This document shows positions 8,924-17,106 of a stretch of DNA of 64,000 nt, piece by piece. A program made the position numbers and the translations under genes. The notes under the pieces are model-generated. The model was given only the letters and a program-made list of their open reading frames with translations, was not told the DNA's origin and did no database searches. This DNA comes from CAILZL01 sp963748005 (lineage in GTDB: Bacteria; Pseudomonadota; Gammaproteobacteria; Steroidobacterales; Steroidobacteraceae): contig CAVVHH010000002.1 of NCBI GenBank assembly GCA_963748005.1, positions 1,488,001 to 1,552,000 of the forward strand, in the 5' to 3' direction. How positions within the stretch are numbered: the first letter of the stretch is position 1; the number at the start of each line of letters is the position of its first letter.

Positions 8924-9547
8924 ATGCAGATTGATCCGGCCGAGCACTCCAGCAGCGACAGCTACAAGCTGCTGACCAACCTGGTCGTACCGCGACCCAT
9001 TGCCTGGGTAACCTCGCAGAATGAACAGGGTGTGGTCAATCTGGCGCCGTTCAGTTTCTTCAACGCCGTGGCGAGCAAGCCGCTATACCTGATTGTCAGC
9101 GTCGCGCGCAACGACGATGGCAGCGACAAGGACACCGCGCGCAACATCAAGCGCTCCGGCGAGTTCATCGTGAATCTGGTCACTGAGGAATTGTTCGATG
9201 CCATGAACATCTCGGCGGCCACCTTTCCGCCGGATGAAAGTGAGCTGACCGCCGCAGGTCTGCATACCGCACCTTCGGTGCATATCGGCACACCGCGGCT
9301 TGCCGAGACTCAGGCCAGCATGGAATGCAAGCTGCACAGTCATCAACCATTGGGTTCCAACACGCTGTTCATCGGCGAAGTAGTGATGTTCCATGTCGCC
9401 GATCACCTGATGGGTCCGCGCATGCATGTCAATGGCTTTACACCCATCGGCCGCATGGGCTCACCTTCAGTGTATTGCCGGACCACAGACCGTATGGATG
9501 TTCCGCGCATGACTTATGCGCAATTCCGGGACAAGAAGAAATTGTAG
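8924..9547 (+). CDS. Flavin reductase-like FMN-binding protein
   Basis: A 207-residue member of the flavin-reductase/FMN-binding split-barrel family (DIM6/NTAB type). Motifs seen are NLVVPRPIAWVTS, VVNLAPFSFFNAVASKP and KDTARNIKRSGEFIVNLV. Members reduce flavin with NAD(P)H for a partner monooxygenase or bind FMN tightly; the partner here is unknown. The longest frame begins at 8804 inside the lipoprotein gene. ATG 8924 gives the usual N-terminus. The stop codon TAG (9545-9547) lies in the first bases of the palindromic repeat that separates this gene from the convergent methyltransferase. Confidence 0.87.
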   Translation: MQIDPAEHSSSDSYKLLTNLVVPRPIAWVTSQNEQGVVNLAPFSFFNAVASKPLYLIVSVARNDDGSDKDTARNIKRSGEFIVNLVTEELFDAMNISAATFPPDESELTAAGLHTAPSVHIGTPRLAETQASMECKLHSHQPLGSNTLFIGEVVMFHVADHLMGPRMHVNGFTPIGRMGSPSVYCRTTDRMDVPRMTYAQFRDKKKL

Positions 9548-9601
9548 GCTGGGTCCCTGACTCAGCGTTCTAAAGCAAGCTGGGTGAGGCGCCCAGCCTA
9601 C
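9544..9601. repeat. Palindromic repeat between convergent genes; supplies both stop codons
   Basis: Arms GTAGGCTGGG and CCCAGCCTAC bound 58 bp that also hold inner GCTGGGTGAGGCGCCCAGC pairing. The TAG in the left arm ends the flavin reductase. The TAG read on the minus strand from the right arm ends the methyltransferase. Its position suggests it also works as a two-way transcription terminator, though it lacks a T-run. Confidence 0.82.
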
Positions 9602-10635
9602 GGCCGCTCGAACAGGTAGTGAGATACCAACCACTCGCGTCCCTGGTTGTAGCCCCACAGTTCGGCGCAGGACATGAAGAACACGCGCCAGTAGTTCCAC
9701 CACTTCAGCGCCTGCGGTGCGCCATACGTATCAATAAACACCGGCATGATACGTTCACGGTGTGTATCCATATTGGCCAACCAGCACTCTGCGGTTTTCT
9801 GATAATGCTGACCGTTTACCTGCCAGTGATTGCGCAGCTTCAGATCATCCTGGAAATACAGCAGCAGATCGACGCTGGGCATGACGCCGCCAGTGAAAAA
9901 GTGCTTCGCCATCCAGTCGGTGTCGTCACGCACCTCGAATGGGTAAGCGTATTGCCGGTGCGTGAAGATATGCACAAACAATGTGCCACCGGGTTTCAGC
10001 CATGATGCGATGCGTTTGAGCAGCGTCTGGTAGTTGCGCATGTGCTCGAACATTTCTACCGACACGACGCGATCGAACTGGGTGCCTTCCGGAAAGCAGA
10101 GGACATTGGCATCGCAGGTGATGATGTTCAGATTGCCCAGACCCCGCTGTTTTGCTCGCGCCATGATGAATTCGCGTTGTGAGTTGGAATTGGACACGCC
10201 GGTGATCCGGCTGTCCGGAAATTTCTCTGCCATGTACAGACTCAGGCTGCCCCATCCACAGCCCAGCTCCAGGATGCGTTCGCCATTGCGCAGCTGCGCG
10301 CGTTCGATGGTGATACGCAGCATCTCCGCTTCGGCTTCATCCAGATGGGTGACACCGGGCTGGAAATAGCAGCTGGAATACTTGAGATGTCTGCCCAGCA
10401 CATGCTGGTAGAACGCCGCCGGCACCTCGTAGTGCTGCTCGTTGGCAGCTGCTGTTTCAATCGCAACCGGACTCTGACGCAGTTGCCCGACCAGCTGCAT
10501 GAGATGCGCCTGCTGCTTTTCCGGGTCGCCCTTGTCTTCTTCTTCCAGACGCTGCGCCAGCAGACGACGGATGCCATGCCGGATCACGGCATCCGGTAGC
10601 AGACCTTTTTCAACCAGCGACATCGACAACTTCAT
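9598..10635 (-). CDS. CFA-synthase-like SAM-dependent methyltransferase
   Basis: A 345-residue class I methyltransferase of the cyclopropane-fatty-acid synthase superfamily. It has a helical N-terminal part, then NEQHYEVPAAFYQHVLG and YSSCYFQPG, the SAM motif LELGCGWGSLSLYMAEKFP near residues 120-140, and SVEMFEHMRNY. This version (with VPAAFYQ and a C-terminal WRVFFMSCAELWGYNQG) is closer to the short CFA-like or coclaurine N-methyltransferase-like group than to Cfa itself. The substrate may be an unsaturated lipid chain or another small molecule. It sits at one edge of the lipid-modification block and shares a direction with the DUF1475 gene just upstream. The stop codon comes from a repeat. 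Confidence 0.86.
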   Translation of the reverse strand: MKLSMSLVEKGLLPDAVIRHGIRRLLAQRLEEEDKGDPEKQQAHLMQLVGQLRQSPVAIETAAANEQHYEVPAAFYQHVLGRHLKYSSCYFQPGVTHLDEAEAEMLRITIERAQLRNGERILELGCGWGSLSLYMAEKFPDSRITGVSNSNSQREFIMARAKQRGLGNLNIITCDANVLCFPEGTQFDRVVSVEMFEHMRNYQTLLKRIASWLKPGGTLFVHIFTHRQYAYPFEVRDDTDWMAKHFFTGGVMPSVDLLLYFQDDLKLRNHWQVNGQHYQKTAECWLANMDTHRERIMPVFIDTYGAPQALKWWNYWRVFFMSCAELWGYNQGREWLVSHYLFERP

Positions 10636-10665
10636 GATGACTCCAACCAGACCAGATATTTCAGA

Positions 10666-11013
10666 TCAGGGATGACGTTCCACCAGCAGCAGCTGCACTC
10701 CGGCCTGCGGCGGCAACCGGCGCAGCGCCAGCAGTACATACGACGCCATCGCGATATTGCCCAGCAGCATGATGGCCACGAACCAGAAGACTCGCCTGAG
10801 CACGGAGCATTCCTTGTAGAACACCCACACATAAAAAGTGATGAAGCCGCAGTAGGCATCAGCGAGTGTGGCGAGGGTCCACGCGTGATCCGGCGCGCGG
10901 CTCAGGCCCTGCCACTGCCACAGGGGCTGCACCAGTGTCGCCCAGCTGGTAACACACAGCATGACCGTCAGGATCAGAGTGAACAGGACTGTCAAAAGCG
11001 TACGGCTCGTCAC
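10666..11013 (-). CDS. DUF1475-like small membrane protein
   Basis: A 115-residue protein with about three helices (LLTVLFTLILTVMLCVTSWA, DAYCGFITFYVWVFY, VFWFVAIMLLGNIAMASYVLLAL), resembling DUF1475. Its function is unknown; in other bacteria such genes lie beside CFA-like and desaturase genes. The open frame extends to 11343, but that part is compositionally unlike a protein. GTG 11013 has GGGAGG about seven bases upstream, so I used it. It ends 30 bp before the methyltransferase start and is probably co-transcribed with it. It is divergent from the DUF2878 gene. Confidence 0.72.
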   Translation of the reverse strand: MTSRTLLTVLFTLILTVMLCVTSWATLVQPLWQWQGLSRAPDHAWTLATLADAYCGFITFYVWVFYKECSVLRRVFWFVAIMLLGNIAMASYVLLALRRLPPQAGVQLLLVERHP

Positions 11014-11155
11014 ACGACGCCCTCCCGGCGATACATGGGTACAGATACGCACCGCGCCCGGAACCGGATTCACCAATTTTCGCCCAATTGAATCCGGATC
11101 AACGCAGCGGGCGTATCTGTGAGCAACCACTGCCTCGGAAGATGCCCCGCTCGCC

Positions 11156-11710
11156 ATGCACGATACCGCTACCAGATTGCCTTCACCCGCCACACAGGCC
11201 ACACACTTCGTGCTGTTCCAGTGCGCGTGGTTTGCCGCCGTGCTGGACGCTGCAGCGCAACGGGTCTGGCTGGGTTGCCTGTGTGTGGTGCTGCTGATGG
11301 GCTGGCATCTGCAGCGGTCCCTGCATCCGCAGCGCGAAGCCACGCTGATCGGTTGCGCGCTGATGGTGGGGCTGGTGTTTGAAACACTGAATCTGCATCT
11401 TGGTTTTCTGAATGCAACATCGGGGCAGCTTCATGCATGGCTGCCGTCTTACTGGCTGGTGGCCATGTGGGGTTTGCTGGCCATCGCGCTCAACGTCACG
11501 CTGCGCTGGCTGAAGCGACGCTGGTGGCTGGCCTCGCTGCTCGGCGCAGTGGCCGGCCCGCTTGCCTATCTGGCAGGTGAAAAACTGGGCGCGCTGCAAT
11601 TCATTGAGCCCACCGCAGCGCTGATCACGCTGGCCCTGGGCTGGGCGCTGTTGATGCCGGTCCTGGTGTGGCTGTCGGAACGCTTTGATGGAGTGACGCC
11701 CCATGACTGA
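11156..11710 (+). CDS. DUF2878 family membrane protein
   Basis: A 184-residue inner-membrane protein with five or six helices, including CAWFAAVLDAAAQRVWLG, LIGCALMVGLVFETLNLHLG and ITLALGWALLMPVLVWL. The pattern and the position next to DUF1295, CFA and desaturase genes match DUF2878, whose role is unknown. The last bases overlap the next gene by 8 bp, which marks the start of a plus-strand operon running toward the sigma factor. The 142 bp between this gene and the divergent DUF1475 gene should hold both promoters. Confidence 0.78.
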   Translation: MHDTATRLPSPATQATHFVLFQCAWFAAVLDAAAQRVWLGCLCVVLLMGWHLQRSLHPQREATLIGCALMVGLVFETLNLHLGFLNATSGQLHAWLPSYWLVAMWGLLAIALNVTLRWLKRRWWLASLLGAVAGPLAYLAGEKLGALQFIEPTAALITLALGWALLMPVLVWLSERFDGVTPHD

Positions 11711-12500
11711 CAGCGTGATGACAGTCGCCCTGTACGGTCTGGGCGTGACGCTGATCCTGGCGTTGCTGACCTGGGGAATCAGTCTGCTGCGTCGCGATGT
11801 CAGCATCGTCGACAGCCTGTGGTCGATCTTCATTGCCAGCGCGGGTGTGGTGTATGTGCTTGCTACCGATCACCGGTCGTCACGCGCCGTATTGCTGCTG
11901 GGTTTGACAGTTGCATGGGCGTTGCGGCTGTCGATTTATCTCACCTGGCGCAATCATGGTCAGCCAGAGGACCGGCGCTACCAGCAAATCCGCGCGCGCA
12001 ATCAACCGGGTTTCGAGTGGAAGAGCCTGTATCTGGTGTTCGGTCTGCAGGCGGTACTGGCATGGATCGTGTCGATGCCGTTGCTCGCCGGCGCACGCAG
12101 CACCGCTCCTTTGAATGCGCTGGATGTGCTCGGTGCACTGCTGGCGACTTTCGGCATCGTATTAGAAACCATCGCCGACCAGCAGATGACACGCTTCAAG
12201 GCTGATCCGCAGCAACAAGGCAAGGTGATGGATCGTGGCCTGTGGCGCTACAGCCGCCATCCCAACTACTTCGGCGAGTGCTGTGTGTGGTGGGGCCTGT
12301 TCCTGATCGCGCTGGCCGGCGGCGGCGCATGGAGCGTGATCTCGCCGTTACTGATGACGCTGCTGCTGCTCAAGGTATCGGGTGTCACGCTGCTGGAAGC
12401 AGATATCGGCGAACGCCGTCCCGCGTATCGCGACTACATCGCGAATACCAATGCGTTTGTGCCGGGCCCATCACGCAGTAGAAAGCGACAGCGGCCATGA
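11703..12500 (+). CDS. DUF1295 (steroid 5-alpha-reductase-like) membrane protein
   Basis: A 265-residue multi-helix protein of the DUF1295 family, related to steroid reductases and isoprenylcysteine methyltransferases. The C-terminal core shows RGLWRYSRHPNYFGECCVWWG, the hallmark of the family, then a SPLLMTLLLLKVSGVTLLE helix. The N-terminal SIVDSLWSIFIASAGVVYVL also fits. Family members are thought to reduce double bonds of lipids using NADPH, but the substrate here is unknown. It overlaps both neighbours by 4-8 bp, so it is tightly coupled in the operon. Confidence 0.86.
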   Translation: MTDSVMTVALYGLGVTLILALLTWGISLLRRDVSIVDSLWSIFIASAGVVYVLATDHRSSRAVLLLGLTVAWALRLSIYLTWRNHGQPEDRRYQQIRARNQPGFEWKSLYLVFGLQAVLAWIVSMPLLAGARSTAPLNALDVLGALLATFGIVLETIADQQMTRFKADPQQQGKVMDRGLWRYSRHPNYFGECCVWWGLFLIALAGGGAWSVISPLLMTLLLLKVSGVTLLEADIGERRPAYRDYIANTNAFVPGPSRSRKRQRP

Positions 12501-13123
12501 AACACGCCGCCACACTGCTGCTGGCAGCAATGCTGTTCGTCATGTCTCCCGCTCATGCCGAATCAAAGACCTGGAACTTTCGGGTGCTGCTGGACGGCAA
12601 GCCCATCGGCTCACACCGCTTCGATCTCACCCACTTCCATCTCAATGGGCAAGACGATCAATACCTGCTGCGCAGCGAAGCAGCCTTCGCTGTCAAGCTG
12701 CTGGGCATCACCCTGTATCGCTACCAGCATCAGGCTAGCGAACGCTGGCAGGGTGATTGTCTGCGCGCGCTGGAATCGAGCACCGACGACGACGGCAAGT
12801 TGAGCACCGTGGCGCTGGATGCAAGCGACCTGCCGCCCTGCATAATGAGTTACGCCTACTGGAATCCGCGCCTGCTGCAGCAAACCCGCGTGGTCAATAC
12901 ACAAACCGGGCGCATCAATGCAGTTCAGGTTTCCAGTATGGGCACGAGCCGGATTCAGGTTCGAGGTGAAACGGTATCGGCGCATCGCTGGCGCATCACC
13001 GGCCTGCAGCATCCGATCGACCTGTGGTACGGGACTGGCGAATCGCAGCAAGGCGATACGCAGCAGTGGCTCGGCCTGGACTCCCACATGGGCGATCGCC
13101 TGCTGAGTTATCGACTGGAGTAA
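12497..13123 (+). CDS. Secreted DUF6134-like protein
   Basis: A 208-residue exported protein with a clear signal peptide (MKHAATLLLAAMLFVMSPAHA, cleaved after AHA). The mature part starts ESKTWNFRVLLDGKPIGSHRFDL. It is rich in beta strands and contains LLGITLYRYQHQASERWQGDCL and WNPRLLQQTRVVN, in keeping with DUF6134 proteins found beside desaturase and CFA genes. It probably acts in the periplasm on lipids or as a carrier; no catalytic residue can be named. The ATG overlaps the stop of the DUF1295 gene (ATGA). Confidence 0.72.
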   Translation: MKHAATLLLAAMLFVMSPAHAESKTWNFRVLLDGKPIGSHRFDLTHFHLNGQDDQYLLRSEAAFAVKLLGITLYRYQHQASERWQGDCLRALESSTDDDGKLSTVALDASDLPPCIMSYAYWNPRLLQQTRVVNTQTGRINAVQVSSMGTSRIQVRGETVSAHRWRITGLQHPIDLWYGTGESQQGDTQQWLGLDSHMGDRLLSYRLE

Positions 13124-13131
13124 GACCCACC

Positions 13132-13680
13132 ATGTACCTGCGATTCACCTCCCTTTTATTGCCGGCAATTCTACTGGCGGCCTGCGCCAACACGGCGCCA
13201 TTACGACCAGTCACCACACTCAGCCAGGTTGAGCTGCAACGTTTCATGGGTGACTGGTATGTAATCGCCAGCATTCCCACTTTTCTGGAGAAAGGCGCGC
13301 ACAACGCGGTGGAAAGTTACCGGCTGGACACGGATGGCAGCATCGCCACTACCTTCCGCTTCAATGCCGGCAGCTTCGATGGCCCGGTCAAGCAGTTCAA
13401 TCCGCGCGGCTTCGTGCTCGATGCCAGCAACGCGCGCTGGGGCATGCGGTTTGTATGGCCATTCAAGGCCGATTACCGCATCTCCTGGCTGTCGGATGAT
13501 TACCGTCTGACGGTGATCGGTCGCGAAGCGCGCGACTACGTCTGGATCATGGCACGCACGCCGCACATCAGCGAGGTGGACTATCAACGTGTGGTCGAGT
13601 TTGTTGCCAGCGAAGGTTATGACATGAGCAAGCTGCAACGTGTACCACAGCTGCCCGTGAATCCATTCGTCTCACCCTGA
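13132..13680 (+). CDS. blc: Lipocalin-family lipoprotein (Blc-like)
   Basis: Outer-membrane lipocalin, 182 residues. The lipobox LLAAC puts the lipidated Cys at residue 18. The lipocalin motif FMGDWYVIASIPTFLEKG (G-x-W) follows at about 41-58, and WIMARTPHIS matches the third conserved region. Family members bind fatty acids or lysophospholipids, which fits the surrounding lipid-modifying genes. The open frame starts at 13024 inside the previous gene, but ATG 13132, nine bases after the previous stop, gives the signal peptide. Confidence 0.89.
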   Translation: MYLRFTSLLLPAILLAACANTAPLRPVTTLSQVELQRFMGDWYVIASIPTFLEKGAHNAVESYRLDTDGSIATTFRFNAGSFDGPVKQFNPRGFVLDASNARWGMRFVWPFKADYRISWLSDDYRLTVIGREARDYVWIMARTPHISEVDYQRVVEFVASEGYDMSKLQRVPQLPVNPFVSP

Positions 13681-13715
13681 CGTATCTGATTAACAGGTTC
13701 ATTGCCACACGCATC

Positions 13716-14930
13716 ATGTCCAGCACCACAATCCATCTTTCGCTAAGTCAACGCCTCTGGCGCAACCTGAAGTTGTGGTTCATTGCCGATCCGGCTGCAT
13801 TGACAATTGATGCCAGCGAGCCAGATCGCATCGAGTGGTCACGGGTGATTCCCTTCGTCGGCGTTCATCTGATGTGTTTTGCGGTGATCTGGGTGGGTGC
13901 CAGTCCGGTTGCAGTGCTGGTGGCAGTGCTGGCCTACCTGGTTCGCATGTTCGCCATCACCGGCTTTTATCACCGCTACTTCTCGCACCGCACTTTCAAG
14001 ACCTCGCGCGTCGGCCAGTTCCTGTTCGGCGCATTGGGAGCATCGGCCGTGCAACGCGGCCCGGTATGGTGGGCTGCACATCACCGGCATCATCATGCGC
14101 ACTCGGATCAGCCGGCCGATCCGCACTCACCGACACAACATGGCTTCTGGCGCGCACACACGGGCTGGTTTCTCACGCGCAAAGGTTTCGCACCGGACAT
14201 GCAGCGCGTGCGCGATCTGCAGCGTTACCCCGAGCTGCGCTGGCTGGATCGCTTCGACATTGCCGTTCCCGTGCTGTTTGCGTGGGGCATGCTGCTGCTG
14301 GGTCAGTATCTTGAAGCCAATCATCCGCAGCTCGGCACTACCGGCTGGCAGATGTTGATCTGGGGATTCTTCATTTCCACCGTGGCCTGTTATCACTGTA
14401 CCTACAGCATCAACTCGCTGTCGCATGTGTTCGGTTCACAGCGTTACCAGACCGGCGATGACAGCCGCAACAACTGGCTGCTGGCTTTGATTACTCTGGG
14501 TGAAGGCTGGCACAACAATCATCACCACTACCCCGCCTCCACGCGCCAAGGGTTTTACTGGTGGGAAATCGACATCACGTACTACCTGCTGAAGTGCCTG
14601 TCCTGGCTGGGCATCATCTGGGATCTGAAGCCGGTGCCGGCGGAGGTGCGAGACAGTCACAAGGCCATGACGCCGGGTATAGCCATCGATGCTTCAAGCC
14701 CCCTCTCCCTCAGGGACAAATTCGCCGGGAGTGAATTGGGTCGAGCGAAGCTCGCCCAAAGGGTGACGGACGGGACAGTCCGGCGACAAAGGGCCGGGGT
14801 GAGGGTGAAAAACAAGGCGATGCATTTATCCCCCTCACCCGCGCTACGCGCGACCTCTCCCACGCGGGGAGAGGTGACGATTGCCGAAGCTCGCGACACC
14901 ACCCGGCAACCCATGTCAGGAGAGCGTTGA
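13716..14930 (+). CDS. Acyl-CoA/acyl-lipid delta-9-type desaturase with repeat-derived C-terminal tail
   Basis: Membrane di-iron fatty acid desaturase. The three histidine boxes are intact: HRYFSH (86-91), HHRHH (122-126) and HNNHH (266-270). Helices surround them as in the SCD/DesC group. It would insert a cis double bond that the CFA enzymes of this block can then methylate. The natural protein probably ends near residue 325. Residues 329-389 are the translation of two palindromic repeat units (starting PLSLRDKFAGSE and later PTRGEVTI), and the last 15 residues lie beyond them. The stop overlaps the next start (TGATG). Confidence 0.9.
   Translation: MSSTTIHLSLSQRLWRNLKLWFIADPAALTIDASEPDRIEWSRVIPFVGVHLMCFAVIWVGASPVAVLVAVLAYLVRMFAITGFYHRYFSHRTFKTSRVGQFLFGALGASAVQRGPVWWAAHHRHHHAHSDQPADPHSPTQHGFWRAHTGWFLTRKGFAPDMQRVRDLQRYPELRWLDRFDIAVPVLFAWGMLLLGQYLEANHPQLGTTGWQMLIWGFFISTVACYHCTYSINSLSHVFGSQRYQTGDDSRNNWLLALITLGEGWHNNHHHYPASTRQGFYWWEIDITYYLLKCLSWLGIIWDLKPVPAEVRDSHKAMTPGIAIDASSPLSLRDKFAGSELGRAKLAQRVTDGTVRRQRAGVRVKNKAMHLSPSPALRATSPTRGEVTIAEARDTTRQPMSGER
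14699..14875. repeat. Family A repeats (two units) inside desaturase gene
   Basis: First unit 14699-14808 starts CCCCCTCTCCCTCAGGGA, has an inner GCGAGCTTCGCTC-type hairpin and ends GGGGTGAGGG. It matches 20271-20378 over most of its length. The second unit (14830-14875) pairs CCTCTCCC with GGGAGAGG. Both are read through in frame as the tail of the desaturase. Confidence 0.86.
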
Positions 14931-16276
14931 TGCGTATCGCCATCATCGGCTCCGGCATTGCCGGCATGACTGCTGCCTACCGGCTGCACCAGCATCGCCA
15001 CGACATCACTGTCTACGAAGCTGGCAGCTACGTCGGCGGACACACCGCCACCATCGATGTCGAGTGCTTCGGCAGTCACTGGGCCATCGACACCGGCTTC
15101 ATCGTGTTCAACGACTGGACCTATCCAAATTTCATTGCGCTGCTGGATGAATTGAAAGTGGAGTGGCAGTACTCCAACATGAGCTTTTCATTGCGTTGCG
15201 AGAAGACCGGCATCGAATACAACGGCACTTCGGTTAACAGCCTGTTTGCGCAACGACTGAATATTCTGCGGCCATCGTTCCTGCAGATGATCCGCGACAT
15301 CCTGCGCTTCAATGAGCAAGCCAGGGCATGGCTTGCCAAGGGCGATGCACGTCTGACGCTGGCGGAGTTTCTTGAACAAGGCCGCTATTCTCGGACGTTT
15401 ATCGAGCGTTACATCGTCCCTATGGGCCGCGCCATCTGGTCCGCAACCGACCATGCCATGCTGGGTTTCCCGGCACGCTTCTTCATCGACTTCTTCGACC
15501 GACATGGCTTTCTCAATGTGAACAACCGACCGGTGTGGCGCGCCATCAAGGGGGGCTCTCGTGAGTATGCCCGCAAGCTCACCGCCTCATTCCGGCATCG
15601 CATTCAACTGAACACACAGGTAACCGGGGTAAAGCGCTCTGCCGATCGGGTGTTCATCCGCACCGCCCGTGGTGATGTGGAAACGCATGACTATGTGGTG
15701 TTCGCCTGTCACAGCGATCAGGCGCTGAAGATACTCGAGCAACCCTCGCAGGTGGAGCGCGAAGTGCTTGGCGCATTTCCCTATCAGGAAAACGAAGTGC
15801 TGCTGCACACCGACACACGCATGCTGCCACGCAAGCTGCTGGCAAGGGCCGCGTGGAACTATCATCTGATGAATCGTCCGCAGGAGCGCGTGGCCCTGAC
15901 CTATGACATGAATGTGTTGCAGAACCTGGATGCACCCGAGAAATTTCTGGTCACGCTGAACCGAAATCAGGACATTGATCCCGGGAAGGTGATCGGCAGT
16001 TACGTGTATCACCATCCCGTGTACACGCCCGGTGCTGTCGCCGCTCAGGCTCGTCATCACGAAGTGAACGGCGTGAATCGCACCTTCTACTGCGGCGCGT
16101 ACTGGCGTTATGGCTTTCATGAGGATGGGGTGGTGAGCGCACTGAACGTTTTGCGAACGTTTAATGCGCTCGTAGGGGCGGTTCGTGAACCGCCCTCTGT
16201 TTATATCGCAGCAGGAGGGCGGTTCACGAACCGCCCCTACCATGATCGGGAAAGAGCTCAACAGGCGGCGCCATGA
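14930..16276 (+). CDS. FAD-dependent amine-oxidase-type oxidoreductase of CFA/desaturase clusters
   Basis: A 448-residue flavoprotein with an N-terminal dinucleotide fold (IIGSGIAGMTAAYRL, residues 4-18, and YEAGSYVGGHTATID). It continues with DTGFIVFNDWTYPNF and a C-terminal FAD contact region YCGAYWRYGFHEDGVVSALN. This type always travels with DUF1365 and CFA-like genes. In that setting homologues are thought to oxidise or isomerise modified acyl chains. ATG 14930 has AGGAG seven bases before it; the TTG at 14927 is less likely. Codons 415-437 are a perfect 69-bp palindromic repeat, exactly codon-aligned, leaving 11 native residues after it. It ends ATGA with the next gene. Confidence 0.89.
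   Translation: MRIAIIGSGIAGMTAAYRLHQHRHDITVYEAGSYVGGHTATIDVECFGSHWAIDTGFIVFNDWTYPNFIALLDELKVEWQYSNMSFSLRCEKTGIEYNGTSVNSLFAQRLNILRPSFLQMIRDILRFNEQARAWLAKGDARLTLAEFLEQGRYSRTFIERYIVPMGRAIWSATDHAMLGFPARFFIDFFDRHGFLNVNNRPVWRAIKGGSREYARKLTASFRHRIQLNTQVTGVKRSADRVFIRTARGDVETHDYVVFACHSDQALKILEQPSQVEREVLGAFPYQENEVLLHTDTRMLPRKLLARAAWNYHLMNRPQERVALTYDMNVLQNLDAPEKFLVTLNRNQDIDPGKVIGSYVYHHPVYTPGAVAAQARHHEVNGVNRTFYCGAYWRYGFHEDGVVSALNVLRTFNALVGAVREPPSVYIAAGGRFTNRPYHDRERAQQAAP
16172..16240. repeat. Family B palindrome, 69 bp, in frame inside FAD oxidoreductase gene
   Basis: Perfect 26-bp inverted arms starting GTAGGGGCGGTTCGTGAACC and ending with its complement, with a 17-base loop. The length is 23 codons and it begins on the first base of codon 415. 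Related copies lie at 28666 and 55024. Confidence 0.92.
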
Positions 16277-17097
16277 AGAGCTGTCTGTACATAGGCCACA
16301 TCCAGCACCGGCGCCATGCACCGAGAGCCAATTTTTTCCGTTATCGCATCTACATGACGCTGCTGGATCTGGATGAACTGCCGACACTGTTCGATCGCTT
16401 CTGGCTGTGGTCTGCACGTCGACCAGCGCTGGCCTGGTTCCGGCGCAAGGATTTTCATGGCCCTGCAGAGCAATCCCTCAGCGACGCAGTGCGCGACACC
16501 GTTGCGCAACGTACTGGTGTACGGCCCACAGGCCCTATTCGTCTGCTCACCCACCTGCGTTATTTCGGCTACAGCTTCAATCCCGTGAGCTTTTACTATG
16601 TGTACGACGCCGCCGATACGCGGGTGGAAACCATTGTCGCCGAAATTACCAATACACCCTGGAAGCAGCGGCATAGTTATGTGTTGAGAACGGAAGAATC
16701 AGGACGCTTCGACAGGCTCAGCGACCGGAATGAGGACCTCCGGTCGCTGAGCCTGTCGAAGCGTCTCCCCTGGCGCTGGCGATTCGACAAGCAGTTTCAC
16801 GTCTCGCCGTTCCTGCCCATGGACATGTCTTATGACTGGCGCTTCTCGCCCCTGGGCGAAGCATTGCATGTGCACATGGAAAACTGGCGTGATGGCCGGA
16901 AAGACTTTGATGCCACACTGACACTGCAACGCCAACCGATCACCTCGGCCTCACTGGCGCGAGCCTTGCTCAGCTTTCCATTGGTCACGCTGCAGGTCAT
17001 CACCCTGATTCACTGGCAGGCGCTGAAGCTGATGTTCAAGCGCGTGCCGGTTCATACCCATCCCGACAAACTTGCAAACAAAGTGCTGGAATCTTGA
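16273..17097 (+). CDS. DUF1365 family protein
   Basis: A 274-residue protein of DUF1365, found next to CFA-like methyltransferases and FAD oxidoreductases in lipid-modification operons; its biochemical role is unknown. Family features: YIGHIQHRRHAPRANFFRYRIYMTLLDLDEL at the start (given here as two joined motifs, YIGHIQHRRHAP and FRYRIYMTLLDLDEL), LLTHLRYFGYSFNPVSFYY, and KQFHVSPFLPMDMSYDWRF. Between the second and third motif, residues about 144-164 are the translation of a 63-bp perfect palindrome, lengthening a loop by 21 residues without breaking the frame. ATG overlaps the previous stop by 4 bp. Confidence 0.87.
   Translation: MKSCLYIGHIQHRRHAPRANFFRYRIYMTLLDLDELPTLFDRFWLWSARRPALAWFRRKDFHGPAEQSLSDAVRDTVAQRTGVRPTGPIRLLTHLRYFGYSFNPVSFYYVYDAADTRVETIVAEITNTPWKQRHSYVLRTEESGRFDRLSDRNEDLRSLSLSKRLPWRWRFDKQFHVSPFLPMDMSYDWRFSPLGEALHVHMENWRDGRKDFDATLTLQRQPITSASLARALLSFPLVTLQVITLIHWQALKLMFKRVPVHTHPDKLANKVLES
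16703..16765. repeat. Family D palindrome, 63 bp, in frame inside DUF1365 gene
   Basis: Two perfect 27-bp arms (16703-16729 and 16739-16765) starting GACGCTTCGACAGGCTCAGC, with a 9-base loop. The length is 21 codons. A close relative with the same outer and inner arm sequence is intergenic at 56839-56903. Confidence 0.95.
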
Positions 17098-17106
17098 GGA
17101 ACAGTA

